Shown in pieces: positions 1 through 6,078 of a stretch of DNA of 6,078 nucleotides (positions within the stretch are counted from its first letter, which is position 1; the number at the start of each line of letters is the position of its first letter). A program made the position numbers and the translations under genes. This stretch comes from an uncultured Gallionellaceae bacterium. GTDB taxonomy: Bacteria > Pseudomonadota > Gammaproteobacteria > Burkholderiales > Sulfuricellaceae. The notes beneath the pieces are model-generated. The model searched no databases and was not told the DNA's origin. It was given only the letters and a program-made list of their open reading frames with translations. The stretch spans positions 1 to 6,078 of the forward strand of contig CALMWM010000458.1 of assembly GCA_937873435.1 (NCBI GenBank). The letters are read 5' to 3'.

Positions 1-3000
1 GCTGTGGCTGAGCAGGTCCTGGACGGTTTCGAGCTTTTCGGCTTCGCTCATCTGCGACCAGCGGCTGCGGATCGCCTCGAATTGACGACGTTCTGCGGCG
101 GAACGCGGGGCGGCGCGGCGCTCGGCGTTGATCCCGGCGCTGGCCATAGCGCGCTGGCCATTCTCTGCGGATATCCCGAAAAGCTCGGTCTGCCCGTGCG
201 CGGCAGCGAGGTCTGCCGGCCGATTCGACCCGGACAGGAAGAAGTCCTCGGGTGGCGGTGCGGTCTCGCGCTGAATCTTCTGGCGCTTGATCTTCGCCCG
301 GGCTTCTTCCTTGCGGTGGGCTTCGGCCGGCGTCTCGCTTTCGAGCTGGAGACTGGCCGTGTACTTGTCGCGTTCCTGCTTTACGACACCTTCTTGAGCG
401 CCTGGCTGAGCGCCTGCCTCACCATACGGTCGAGGTTCACCAGCCGGACCAGCGCGAACGTCTTCCGCAGGTTTTGCCGGACGACCGGGCGGAATAGCGT
501 TTTCATCGGAGATTCCCTTCTTCGCCTGGTTGATGATCTCCTGCTTGGACGGCGCTTCTGTCGTCCCAAGCAGACTGCCCTGATTCTGGTTTCCGATCGC
601 CGCCATGGCAGACAGGTAGTTCTCGACCAGCGCGGCGATCTTTTTCGGGCTGCGGATGTTGGCATCCAGGAACCGCAGCAAATCCGCAGCTTCGGGCGTC
701 AGGGTCGATCCGAACATTGTACCCTGGGCCAGAAACTCGGTGATGTTCTGGCCGCCGTCCTTCAGCCGGGACAACTCTTCGACCGCGGATAGAATGTCGG
801 CCGTGATATCCCGGTTGTGCAGCGCACCTTCGGCGATGGCCTCGCGGGACTTGGCAACTTGCGGGGCGACCCGCATCAGCGCGGCGGTGATGTTGCGCAG
901 GTTGTTGTCCAGCGACTCGACCATCCGCATCAGCACGGGAGAATCGCCGTACGCGCGGGCAAGGATGGCGTTGCGGATGCGGGCGTACCCGGATTGGGAG
1001 AGTTCTCCGGTCCCGGTAACCAGAGCGGCCTGTTCGGTCACCGGCAGCGTGCCGACGAACTGCGCGATGAATTTCCGGTTGCCGGCAACGCTGATCTCTC
1101 CGGTCTCGCCGACCGTCAGGTCGTCGAAAGACGGGATCCGCGCGGCATCCGACCGGGCCTGTTCGACCGTTGACATCTGCGCCGTCGTCGACGCGTTGGC
1201 CTGGCGGGTGAATTCCGCCCGGTTGACTGGGGTGTCCCGGAGCCTTACCAGCACCGGATTCTTGATGCCGGCCAACTGCTCAGGCTGTATTCCGAGCCGC
1301 TGCGCGGTCTCCGCGACCCACGCCCGATAGGTGTTGGCCTTCTCGCCGTTGGCTTGGTAGACACGCTGTAGAGCGATCGTACGGGCGTTCCCGGATTCGA
1401 CCAAGCCGTCGGCACCGATGATCGGCGAGCCGTTCGAGGCGTCCGCAGACTCACCCAGCCGCGCCGGGTTGAGCTTCTGCACGATGTTGGAGACCTGGAG
1501 TTCGGAAGCCGCCCGCTCGCGCGCGCGCGGCTGGAGTTCCTGCGGGAAAGCCGGATTCGGCCGCAGGTTGGTGTCGTGGGAGGCGATCAGGCTGTCAGCG
1601 TCGGCAACAGCATAGCGGCCGGCGAGCTCGGCTCCGGTCTCCGTGGAAAACACGGTCGGATTTCCGGTCGCAAGCTTCGGCCAGTCGCGGGTGATCTGGT
1701 CGCGCTCGGCGCGCAACTTTCCGATCTCGTCGGCGATCTCAGGGGCGGCGGGTTGTTCGGGCTGGAGTCCCCTGGAAAGCTCGGCAAGCCGGCCGTCGAT
1801 CGCCGTGACGCGGTCAAGACTGTTCGGTTCGACGGGCGTGAGGGCTTCGGCCCCTTGGTTCGAAAGAACGCCTGTTTTCTCCGCGGGCGGGATCGCCGGA
1901 GGAGGTGCGGATGGAGTTGCGGCCGGGCGCTCGGCTGGGACTGCTCCGGGTGGAACCACGGTTTCTCCGGGCGCCGTTTTCGGCCCGGGCTCACCGGCGA
2001 ATTTCCTGCCGGCGAACTTTTCGGCGGCATGAGAGGCTACGGTCAGCGGTCCCGCCGTCACCGCGCCGGCGCCGCCGGCAACGAACATCTGTTCGAGGGC
2101 GTCGCTGAGAGTGATCGTCGGGTCGTACCGAAGAACCTGATCGAGCGTTTGCACGCCCTGCGTGGCGAATTCCTGGCCGAAATTGGTCGCCAGCGATTCA
2201 ACCAGCTTCGGCAGCAAAGCCGACCCGGGCTTCAGGATCGCGCCGAGTCCAATTTTCTCGCCGAAGTATTCCGCTGCGCCCTGAATGAAAGCCCCGGCCT
2301 TCGCGCTGCGGATCGTGGCGTTTTCAGCAATCCGTTGGAGATCGAGCCCGAATTTCTTGACCGCCTGGATATTGGCCTGCGCCTCGGCCGCGTTCGACAG
2401 CGTTCCTGACCCACGGGCGTCAGCGTTCTCCTGCATCGCCTGCAGGGCGTTCACAGCGGCTTTGCGCGTCGTGCCGTCGGCGTCTTCGCTGTTGGCTATT
2501 TCGCGGATGTACTGGAATTTGTTCTTGGCAGCAGTGAATTCAGGCAACCGTTTTCTGGCGTCTTCACCAGCGGTCAGCGTTTGCTCGAACGCCTGGGAAC
2601 CCTGCATGACCGAGCCGCCACCGGCACCGATCGCAATGCCCAACGCGGGATTGACCATGCCAGTCGCGGCGCCAGCCACCATCGGGCCAGCGCTTTGCGC
2701 GGCCGTGGTGAGCATCTTCCCGCCCATGCCCTGATTCTTCGGGGTGGCTTCCTGAATATCCTTGCCCACCAGTTCGGAGGTCTTGGCGTAGAGATCGCGC
2801 TGGGCAGTCAGGTCTGCGATGGTTTTGTCGAGACCCTGGACCTCGGATTCGTAGCTGCCCAGCGAATCGGCCGGCGTGTGCAACGTGCGCTGAATGTTCA
2901 ACGCTTCTTCTTCGATGGGCTGATAGCTTTTGCCGACTTGAAGACGGACGTTGTAATCCGGCGGAACGTAGGGTTGGCCAACGCGCGCCGCCAACGCATC

Positions 3001-3645
3001 GCGCGTCTTGGCAGCGTCCTCGATGCGCTGGTCAAGGTCCTGCACCATTCGGGCGGTCTGCGGAATGGCCTGCACCATGCCAAGCTGGAAGAGCTTCGGC
3101 GCAGCCTTGACGGACTCCATGATCGGAGCCGTTTCTTTCCCCGGAACCTCGGGGGCCATCGTGACGACACGGCCGCCAGGGAGTTGAGGCTGTCCGCCGC
3201 GGGTCGCTGTCATCCGAGCCGGCTGTCCGGCTTTTTCGGTCGCCGCCTGAGCCTCGGCTTCCGATACCCGCGACAGGTCGGAAGTCTCCATGGGCTGTGA
3301 CTGGTCGCTATTCCATGCAGCCTTGAACCTATCGAGAATCCCGGGTTTCGGCATCGGCTTCATGCTGTCGCGAGTCAACTGGCGGGTGTCGGTATCAAAA
3401 GCAGTGCGCGCTGCCCGCAGATGCTCTTTCGGGACGACCGGCTCGATCACGTCCTTCCAGTAGGCGTTGCGCGCCTGCTCTTTCTCGAACTCGGAGAGCC
3501 CCTTGATGTCGGGGTGCTGGAGCACTTCGGCCCAAGTCGGGATCTTCGGCGCGCGCGCTTCCGGGACATCAGACTCCAGTCCGGGCTCGATCGCGCGACG
3601 ATCAAGTTCGCTCTGGATGTCCAGATTTTCGAGGCCGTCAGGCAT
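1..3645 (-). CDS. Giant phage polyvalent/ejection protein with DdrB-like ParB domain (3' end outside window)
   Basis: The frame is open for 1215 codons from the ATG at 3645 to base 1 without a stop, so the C-terminus lies outside the window. Visible order: residues ~36-87, a Trp/Tyr motif (PTWAEVL, RNAYWKDVI) of a type I associate with large phage internal virion proteins; ~265-298, predicted coiled coil; 311-347, Gly/Ala-rich hydrophobic stretch; ~457-541, helical region with a second hydrophobic end; 553-590, Pro-rich linker; ~665-837, DdrB-like ParB domain with the box ESGNARTIAL (750-759); 838-1027, its helical extension; 1028-1215, linker and charged helices. The likely role is injection with the phage DNA and early action in the host; this is inferred from domains and from neighbouring virion-type genes. 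The start was chosen because it follows the previous stop by one codon. No Shine-Dalgarno is visible, so translational coupling is likely. The ParB call is firm; the ejection role is moderate; enzymatic domains, if any, lie beyond the edge. Confidence 0.9.
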   Translation of the reverse strand, partial: MPDGLENLDIQSELDRRAIEPGLESDVPEARAPKIPTWAEVLQHPDIKGLSEFEKEQARNAYWKDVIEPVVPKEHLRAARTAFDTDTRQLTRDSMKPMPKPGILDRFKAAWNSDQSQPMETSDLSRVSEAEAQAATEKAGQPARMTATRGGQPQLPGGRVVTMAPEVPGKETAPIMESVKAAPKLFQLGMVQAIPQTARMVQDLDQRIEDAAKTRDALAARVGQPYVPPDYNVRLQVGKSYQPIEEEALNIQRTLHTPADSLGSYESEVQGLDKTIADLTAQRDLYAKTSELVGKDIQEATPKNQGMGGKMLTTAAQSAGPMVAGAATGMVNPALGIAIGAGGGSVMQGSQAFEQTLTAGEDARKRLPEFTAAKNKFQYIREIANSEDADGTTRKAAVNALQAMQENADARGSGTLSNAAEAQANIQAVKKFGLDLQRIAENATIRSAKAGAFIQGAAEYFGEKIGLGAILKPGSALLPKLVESLATNFGQEFATQGVQTLDQVLRYDPTITLSDALEQMFVAGGAGAVTAGPLTVASHAAEKFAGRKFAGEPGPKTAPGETVVPPGAVPAERPAATPSAPPPAIPPAEKTGVLSNQGAEALTPVEPNSLDRVTAIDGRLAELSRGLQPEQPAAPEIADEIGKLRAERDQITRDWPKLATGNPTVFSTETGAELAGRYAVADADSLIASHDTNLRPNPAFPQELQPRARERAASELQVSNIVQKLNPARLGESADASNGSPIIGADGLVESGNARTIALQRVYQANGEKANTYRAWVAETAQRLGIQPEQLAGIKNPVLVRLRDTPVNRAEFTRQANASTTAQMSTVEQARSDAARIPSFDDLTVGETGEISVAGNRKFIAQFVGTLPVTEQAALVTGTGELSQSGYARIRNAILARAYGDSPVLMRMVESLDNNLRNITAALMRVAPQVAKSREAIAEGALHNRDITADILSAVEELSRLKDGGQNITEFLAQGTMFGSTLTPEAADLLRFLDANIRSPKKIAALVENYLSAMAAIGNQNQGSLLGTTEAPSKQEIINQAKKGISDENAIPPGRPAKPAEDVRAGPAGEPRPYGEAGAQPGAQEGVVKQERDKYTASLQLESETPAEAHRKEEARAKIKRQKIQRETAPPPEDFFLSGSNRPADLAAAHGQTELFGISAENGQRAMASAGINAERRAAPRSAAERRQFEAIRSRWSQMSEAEKLETVQDLLSHS
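395..418. repeat. Short tandem repeat, 12-base unit, two copies
   Basis: Two adjacent 12-base units, TGAGCGCCTGGC and TGAGCGCCTGCC, differ at one base. They encode the GAQPGAQ part of a Gly/Pro/Glu linker of the giant protein (around residues 1078-1084). The repeat keeps the reading frame and marks a flexible joint between domain blocks. Confidence 0.65.
565..1134 (-). other. Helical extension following the ParB-like domain
   Basis: Residues 838-1027 contain NRKFIAQFVGTLP (from 856), LSQSGYARIRNAILARAYGD (ending at 901), DNNLRN (913-918) and NQGSLLG (1021-1027). I recall this series of motifs directly after DdrB-like ParB domains in other phage proteins, which strengthens the assignment. No catalytic motif is recognisable in it. 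Confidence 0.65.
1135..1653 (-). other. DdrB-like ParB-superfamily domain in the giant protein
   Basis: Residues ~665-837. The lead-in AELAGRYAVADADSLIASH (672-690) is followed by Pro/Arg-rich LRPNPAFP, then SPIIGADG (740-747), the nucleotide-loop-like ESGNARTIAL (750-759) and, near the end, ANASTTAQMSTVEQARSDA. These are the hallmarks of the ParB-like domain named after phage P1 DdrB and common in polyvalent proteins. R755 occupies the place of the conserved Arg of the ParB G-x-x-R box. Whether it binds nucleotide, cuts DNA or has another role is not established from sequence. Confidence 0.82.
2023..2277 (-). other. Helical region and second hydrophobic stretch of the giant protein
   Basis: Residues ~457-541 run from AAEYFGEKIGLGAIL through a helix with spaced Glu/Gln (LVESLATNFGQEFATQGVQ) to a Gly/Ala hydrophobic end (MFVAGGAGAVTAGPLTV, starting at 520). 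The pattern of an acidic/Gln helix followed by a Gly/Ala hydrophobic segment resembles large injected phage proteins as I recall them. Confidence 0.5.
2605..2715 (-). other. First hydrophobic Gly/Ala stretch of the giant protein
   Basis: Residues 311-347 form a run rich in Gly, Ala, Met, Val and Ile (for example VAGAATGMV and LGIAIGAGGG) with no charged residue, bordered by Lys/Arg-containing helices. It could insert into or cross a membrane, as expected for a protein passing the cell envelope during DNA ejection. This is a reading by eye, not a prediction output. Confidence 0.55.
3385..3540 (-). other. N-terminal Trp/Tyr motif of the giant protein
   Basis: Residues ~36-87 contain W38, a patch of acidic and basic residues, RNAYW (59-63), VIEPVVP (66-72) and an Arg/Phe/Thr end (R80, F83, T85). 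From memory, this arrangement recurs near the N-terminus of large phage internal virion proteins. It was not checked by search. Confidence 0.5.
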
Positions 3646-3651
3646 GGCTTA
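3643..3651 (-). other. Stop/start junction TAA-GCC-ATG, both genes in one frame
   Basis: The TAA of the 426-aa gene (3651-3649) and the ATG of the giant gene (3645-3643) are separated by one codon and share a frame. No purine-rich ribosome binding site is visible in the ~20 bases upstream (CTTCCGGCGCAATAAGCC). Re-initiation by the terminating ribosome is the simplest way to translate the giant gene. Readthrough of the TAA would fuse the two proteins. Confidence 0.8.
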
Positions 3652-4929
3652 TTGCGCCGGAAGCCACGGCCGCGGGCCGGTCCATTCGCCGCCGGCGGGT
3701 TTAGCTGGTTCCCCGGCGCCGCCGTCCACGATGGCTTCCGCCTCTTTGGCGGCACGTTCTGCGCCGTTTGGCCCGGAGAATCGGAGACCGTTCATGCCGC
3801 TGATGAGTGCCTTCTTGACTTCGAAGATTTGCGTTTCTCTCGGTTTCTGCATGAGTTCCTTCGCCTTGACCGCGGCTTCGTCCGGCGTGTATTTCGTGCC
3901 GTCAGGTTTTTTCCCGTTCGCAACCCACCATGCCGCGTTTCTCTCGAAAGCCGTTTGCTTCCCGCCGCCGCCACTTCCAACAGCCGCAACCTTTCTGGCC
4001 ATCGCCCCCCTGTACTCGATCTTCGATTTCGTGTCGGCCGACTTCAAGTCGAGGTCGATCATTTCCTTGAGTGTCATGCCCTGCCGCGCCATATCGATCG
4101 CCGGTACTTCGACGATTGTCCCGTCCGGTTTTTTGAACACGGCCGCATTGGTCTTGACCGGTATTCCACCAATCTGGCCAACCATCGGTTTCAGGCCGAC
4201 GAGTTCACCGGGGAGCCCCTTGGCATTCTTCCAGTCCAGCTTGGCCTGTTCGAGATTTCCAAGATGCGCGGCGTCTGCCCCGGCAATGATTCCGGCTTTC
4301 TCCAACCGCTTTGCCGTGCTCGATATTGCCAGCATCTGCTCGGCACTCGGCGGGTCGGAAAACAGCGTTTCACCGCGGGCGCGGTGCGCGGCATACCGCA
4401 GGGCGTCGCGTTCTGTCAGTATCCCGTCAGAAGTCGCTTCCTGCGGCTGGAAACTGGCAGCATGCGCGGATGCCAGCGCCTTTTTCTGCTCGTCCAGCGC
4501 CATGCCGTATTTCTGCATGGCCGGACCGCCAAGGGCTGCAAGTTGCCCTTTGGCTACGCGTAACCGTTCGGCCTTTTTCTCGATCGCCTGGGTGGGTGTA
4601 AGCGGCGCGGCAGGCGCGGCAGGCATCGGGGTCCCGGCCGAAGAAGTGCCGCCGGTGGAACCCTCGCCTACCGGTTCGTCCGGCGCGTTAATACCGCTGG
4701 ATGCGATAGGAACAGAGACTGGTTTCTGTTCTGATGCCGGGTCATAGGAAAGCGCGTCCTTGACGACTTGCTGGGCTGCATCGTCCTGCCGCCATGTCTG
4801 CTGCTCGCGGGCGAACCGCTGTTTCTCGCGGTCCTCGGCTTCGCGGCGGCTGTAGGCTTGATCGACAATCCCAAACGCCGCCATGGCTTTGTCTGCAAAA
4901 GCTCCGGCCCCAACACCCCCCATTCTCAT
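3649..4929 (-). CDS. Hypothetical phage virion protein, 426 aa (possible internal/ejection protein)
   Basis: I do not recognise this as a named family. The N-terminus (residues 4-60) has a Gly/Ala-rich amphipathic start (GGVGAGAFADKAMAAFG) followed by a highly charged, Gln/Arg/Glu-rich helix likely to form a coiled coil. Residues ~64-113 are a Pro/Ser/Thr/Gly linker. Residues ~113-235 look helical and Ala-rich. A more globular part contains KPDGTIVEV and AWWVANGKKPDGTKY, separated by a GSGGGGK spacer. The tail is Pro/Gly-rich and ends WLPAQ. There is no signal peptide or clear membrane segment. The ATG at 4929 overlaps the upstream stop by four bases (ATGA) and has a strong Shine-Dalgarno six bases ahead, which fixes the start. 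Its place between an S74-domain virion protein and a giant ejection-like protein suggests a small internal virion or scaffold-like component. That role is inferred from position only. Confidence 0.85.
   Translation of the reverse strand: MRMGGVGAGAFADKAMAAFGIVDQAYSRREAEDREKQRFAREQQTWRQDDAAQQVVKDALSYDPASEQKPVSVPIASSGINAPDEPVGEGSTGGTSSAGTPMPAAPAAPLTPTQAIEKKAERLRVAKGQLAALGGPAMQKYGMALDEQKKALASAHAASFQPQEATSDGILTERDALRYAAHRARGETLFSDPPSAEQMLAISSTAKRLEKAGIIAGADAAHLGNLEQAKLDWKNAKGLPGELVGLKPMVGQIGGIPVKTNAAVFKKPDGTIVEVPAIDMARQGMTLKEMIDLDLKSADTKSKIEYRGAMARKVAAVGSGGGGKQTAFERNAAWWVANGKKPDGTKYTPDEAAVKAKELMQKPRETQIFEVKKALISGMNGLRFSGPNGAERAAKEAEAIVDGGAGEPAKPAGGEWTGPRPWLPAQ
4604..4624. repeat. Short tandem repeat, 9-base unit, 2.3 copies
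   Basis: GGCGCGGCA occurs twice back to back, plus GGC. It lies in the coding sequence of the 426-aa protein and encodes part of the Pro/Ala linker (PAAPAAP) on the minus strand. Such a unit can change copy number by slippage without breaking the frame. Confidence 0.7.
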
Positions 4930-6078
4930 GCGATTCTCCTTTCAATTCCGCGCGCCGCGAACTTCATCGCTACCAAGTCCTTGGTAAGCCTGTCCACTTG
5001 CTTGGCAAGGGCCTTGGTGGCGGTCAGGTTGATACCGTTCATGGAGATCAGGTCGATATGCCCGCCTCCGGGTGCGGCACGCTCGCCGAATTTCTCGTGG
5101 ACATCCTCGGCGTAAGGCCCGAGGTGTTCGCCGCCATCCCCTTCGCCTGGCTTGTAGCGCCAGCTTTCCACCGTGAGGCCTTTCACGGCTTCGAGCACGC
5201 GGACTTCGTCCACGGACTCCTTGTCGGTCTTCGCCTCTTTGCTCGATCGGGCTGCCATCGCCATACCACCGCCAGCGAGCGATCCCAGCGCCCCATACAT
5301 CGCGGCGCGTTCCATGGCGTCGGCTTGTAGCTGCGCGTTGTGGGAGCTGACATCAATTCCGTATTGCCCGAGAAGGAGATTCCCGCCGGCCGTAGTTGCG
5401 CTGGTCCCGGCTTGGTACCACGGCAAGGCTGCGGATGTTGCAGCGTTCCGTCCGGCAATCATAGCGCCGGCCGTCCCGACTCCGCTTGATCCTGCATTCA
5501 GGGCGAGCGAATCGGACGCAATCCCAGTCTGCGGCATGTTTCTGCCAAACTGCGCAGCGCCTGACCGCAGGGCAATCCCGCGCATTTCCTCCGCGTTTGC
5601 CGCATTCGTTCCTGCCCCTGCCTCAGCCAACGCCTGCTCATTGGCCGACTGCCGTTCGAAATCAGCGTTGCGCATTGAAGCCGGGTTGACGCCAACCGCA
5701 GCCATGCGGCGAGAAGCTGAATCACGGCCGGCCTCGAATTGCGTTCCCACGGCCGCCTGTGCCCGCTGGGCCTTGGCCGCCTGCATTTCCGGTGTGCCGG
5801 CCGCCATTGCATCCGCAGCAACGCGGGCTTCGATGGGGCGGAATATGTTCTGGTAATCCTCCCACTGCCCGGCGGCCTGACTGGCAGAAGCCTTGCCGAT
5901 ATCGACATTCTGTTGCAGGATTTGGTCGTAGAACGGCTTCAGGTCGCTGTACTGCTGTTTGCCGAAATCAAATTGTTGGCCGGCAATTTCAGCCATGCGC
6001 CTTCCGGTTTCGGCGTTGGTCAGCGCGGCTTGGTCAATTCCAGATGGCGCGGCAGGCCCACTCGATCCGCCTCCGCCT
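4926..6078 (-). CDS. Virion-type protein with C-terminal peptidase S74 chaperone domain (5' end outside window)
   Basis: The frame ends at TGA (4926-4928) and is open through the right edge, giving 383 codons in the window; the true start is probably outside. An internal ATG at 5996 would give 356 aa, but its upstream GGAAGG is only three bases away, and the 27 codons before it encode a plausible Gly/Ser-rich N-terminus (GGGGSSGPAAPSG). Numbering from that ATG, residues 1-250 are Ala/Gly/Gln-rich and mostly helical, unlike a beta-rich fibre. Residues 251-356 match the S74 intramolecular chaperone: SSKEAKTD, then WRYKPGEGDGGEHLGPYAED, then IDLISMNGI and a terminal helix with AKQVDRL. In this family the chaperone trimerises the upstream part and cuts itself off using a Ser and a Lys five residues later; S251 and K256 fit. 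Automatic pipelines would probably call it a tail fibre domain protein, but the N-terminal part fits an internal or tail-associated virion protein as well. Confidence 0.88.
   Translation of the reverse strand, partial: GGGGSSGPAAPSGIDQAALTNAETGRRMAEIAGQQFDFGKQQYSDLKPFYDQILQQNVDIGKASASQAAGQWEDYQNIFRPIEARVAADAMAAGTPEMQAAKAQRAQAAVGTQFEAGRDSASRRMAAVGVNPASMRNADFERQSANEQALAEAGAGTNAANAEEMRGIALRSGAAQFGRNMPQTGIASDSLALNAGSSGVGTAGAMIAGRNAATSAALPWYQAGTSATTAGGNLLLGQYGIDVSSHNAQLQADAMERAAMYGALGSLAGGGMAMAARSSKEAKTDKESVDEVRVLEAVKGLTVESWRYKPGEGDGGEHLGPYAEDVHEKFGERAAPGGGHIDLISMNGINLTATKALAKQVDRLTKDLVAMKFAARGIERRIA
4929..5246 (-). other. Peptidase S74 / intramolecular chaperone domain
   Basis: Residues 251-356, counted from the ATG at 5996. 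S251 and K256 are five apart, as in the Ser-Lys dyad of endosialidase chaperones and MYRF, so self-cleavage is expected between R250 and S251. The Asp that usually follows the Ser is Ser here. The conserved HLGPYAEDV core and terminal trimerising helix are present. Confidence 0.8.
4936..4942 (-). promoter_or_regulatory. Shine-Dalgarno for the 426-aa gene
   Basis: On the minus strand AAAGGAG stands six bases before the ATG at 4929, inside the last codons of the upstream gene. It is the only strong, well-spaced ribosome binding site seen in the window, and it supports that ATG as the start despite the four-base overlap with the preceding stop. Confidence 0.85.

Noticed and set aside
1587..2030. 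Minus-strand 147-codon frame within the giant gene
   Set aside because: It lies in a different frame over the Pro-rich linker and the helix after it. Its product is a Pro/Ser/Arg-rich artefact of GC-rich codons.
4..2409. Plus-strand open frames of 200-277 codons opposite the giant gene
   Set aside because: They overlap one another and the minus-strand frame that carries the recognisable ParB motifs. Their composition (Arg, Gly, Phe, Leu rich) is that of reverse-complement translation.
3421..4747. Long plus-strand open frames (380 and 426 codons) opposite the 426-aa gene
   Set aside because: They are antisense to a gene with a strong ribosome binding site and a sensible protein. Their products are low-complexity, rich in Arg/Phe/Cys or Ser/Ala/Pro, and show no motifs. 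Long antisense frames are expected where coding sequence is GC-rich. That one matches gene 2 in length is a coincidence.
4926..5246. S74 domain as proof of a receptor-binding tail fibre
   Set aside because: The protein upstream of the domain lacks beta-repeat or fibre-like composition, so the chaperone domain alone does not support calling it a tail fibre.
1..6078. Possible CRISPR array, tRNA, terminator or insertion sequence
   Set aside because: No spaced direct repeats, cloverleaf-like stretch, hairpin with T-run between genes or transposase motif was seen. The window is covered by coding sequence, with gene junctions of at most three bases.

Overview
The window looks like a late (virion structural) region of a tailed bacteriophage or prophage with a GC-rich genome. 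No base composition was computed; GC richness is judged by eye from the G/C-ending codons. The host is probably a GC-rich Gram-negative bacterium, but nothing here identifies it. There are no RNA genes, insertion sequences, CRISPR arrays or sizeable intergenic gaps. All three genes lie on the minus strand and read from high to low coordinates, packed as one translational unit.

Layout in transcription order: (1) 6078 to 4926 is a partial gene, open at the right edge. It encodes an Ala/Gly/Gln-rich virion-type protein ending in a peptidase S74 (endosialidase-type intramolecular chaperone) domain. (2) 4929 to 3649 is a complete 426-codon gene of unknown function. It starts inside the stop codon of the first gene (ATGA overlap) behind a strong Shine-Dalgarno. 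(3) 3645 to 1 is a very long gene, at least 1215 codons, with no stop before the left edge. It starts one codon after the stop of gene 2, in the same frame.

Gene 3 is the main interest. Its first ~550 residues look like a phage ejection (internal virion) protein: a Trp/Tyr-containing N-terminal motif, coiled coils, and two Gly/Ala-rich hydrophobic stretches. A Pro-rich linker follows, then a domain I recognise as the DdrB-like ParB-superfamily domain of phage 'polyvalent proteins', with its usual C-terminal helical extension. The chain continues off the window. The inference is that the phage packages and injects this protein with its DNA, so the ParB-like and unseen downstream domains can act early in the infected cell. 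The two preceding genes would be its virion partners.

Many plus-strand open frames exist, but they are antisense shadows of these genes. The assignments rest on reading motifs by eye; no database search was possible.
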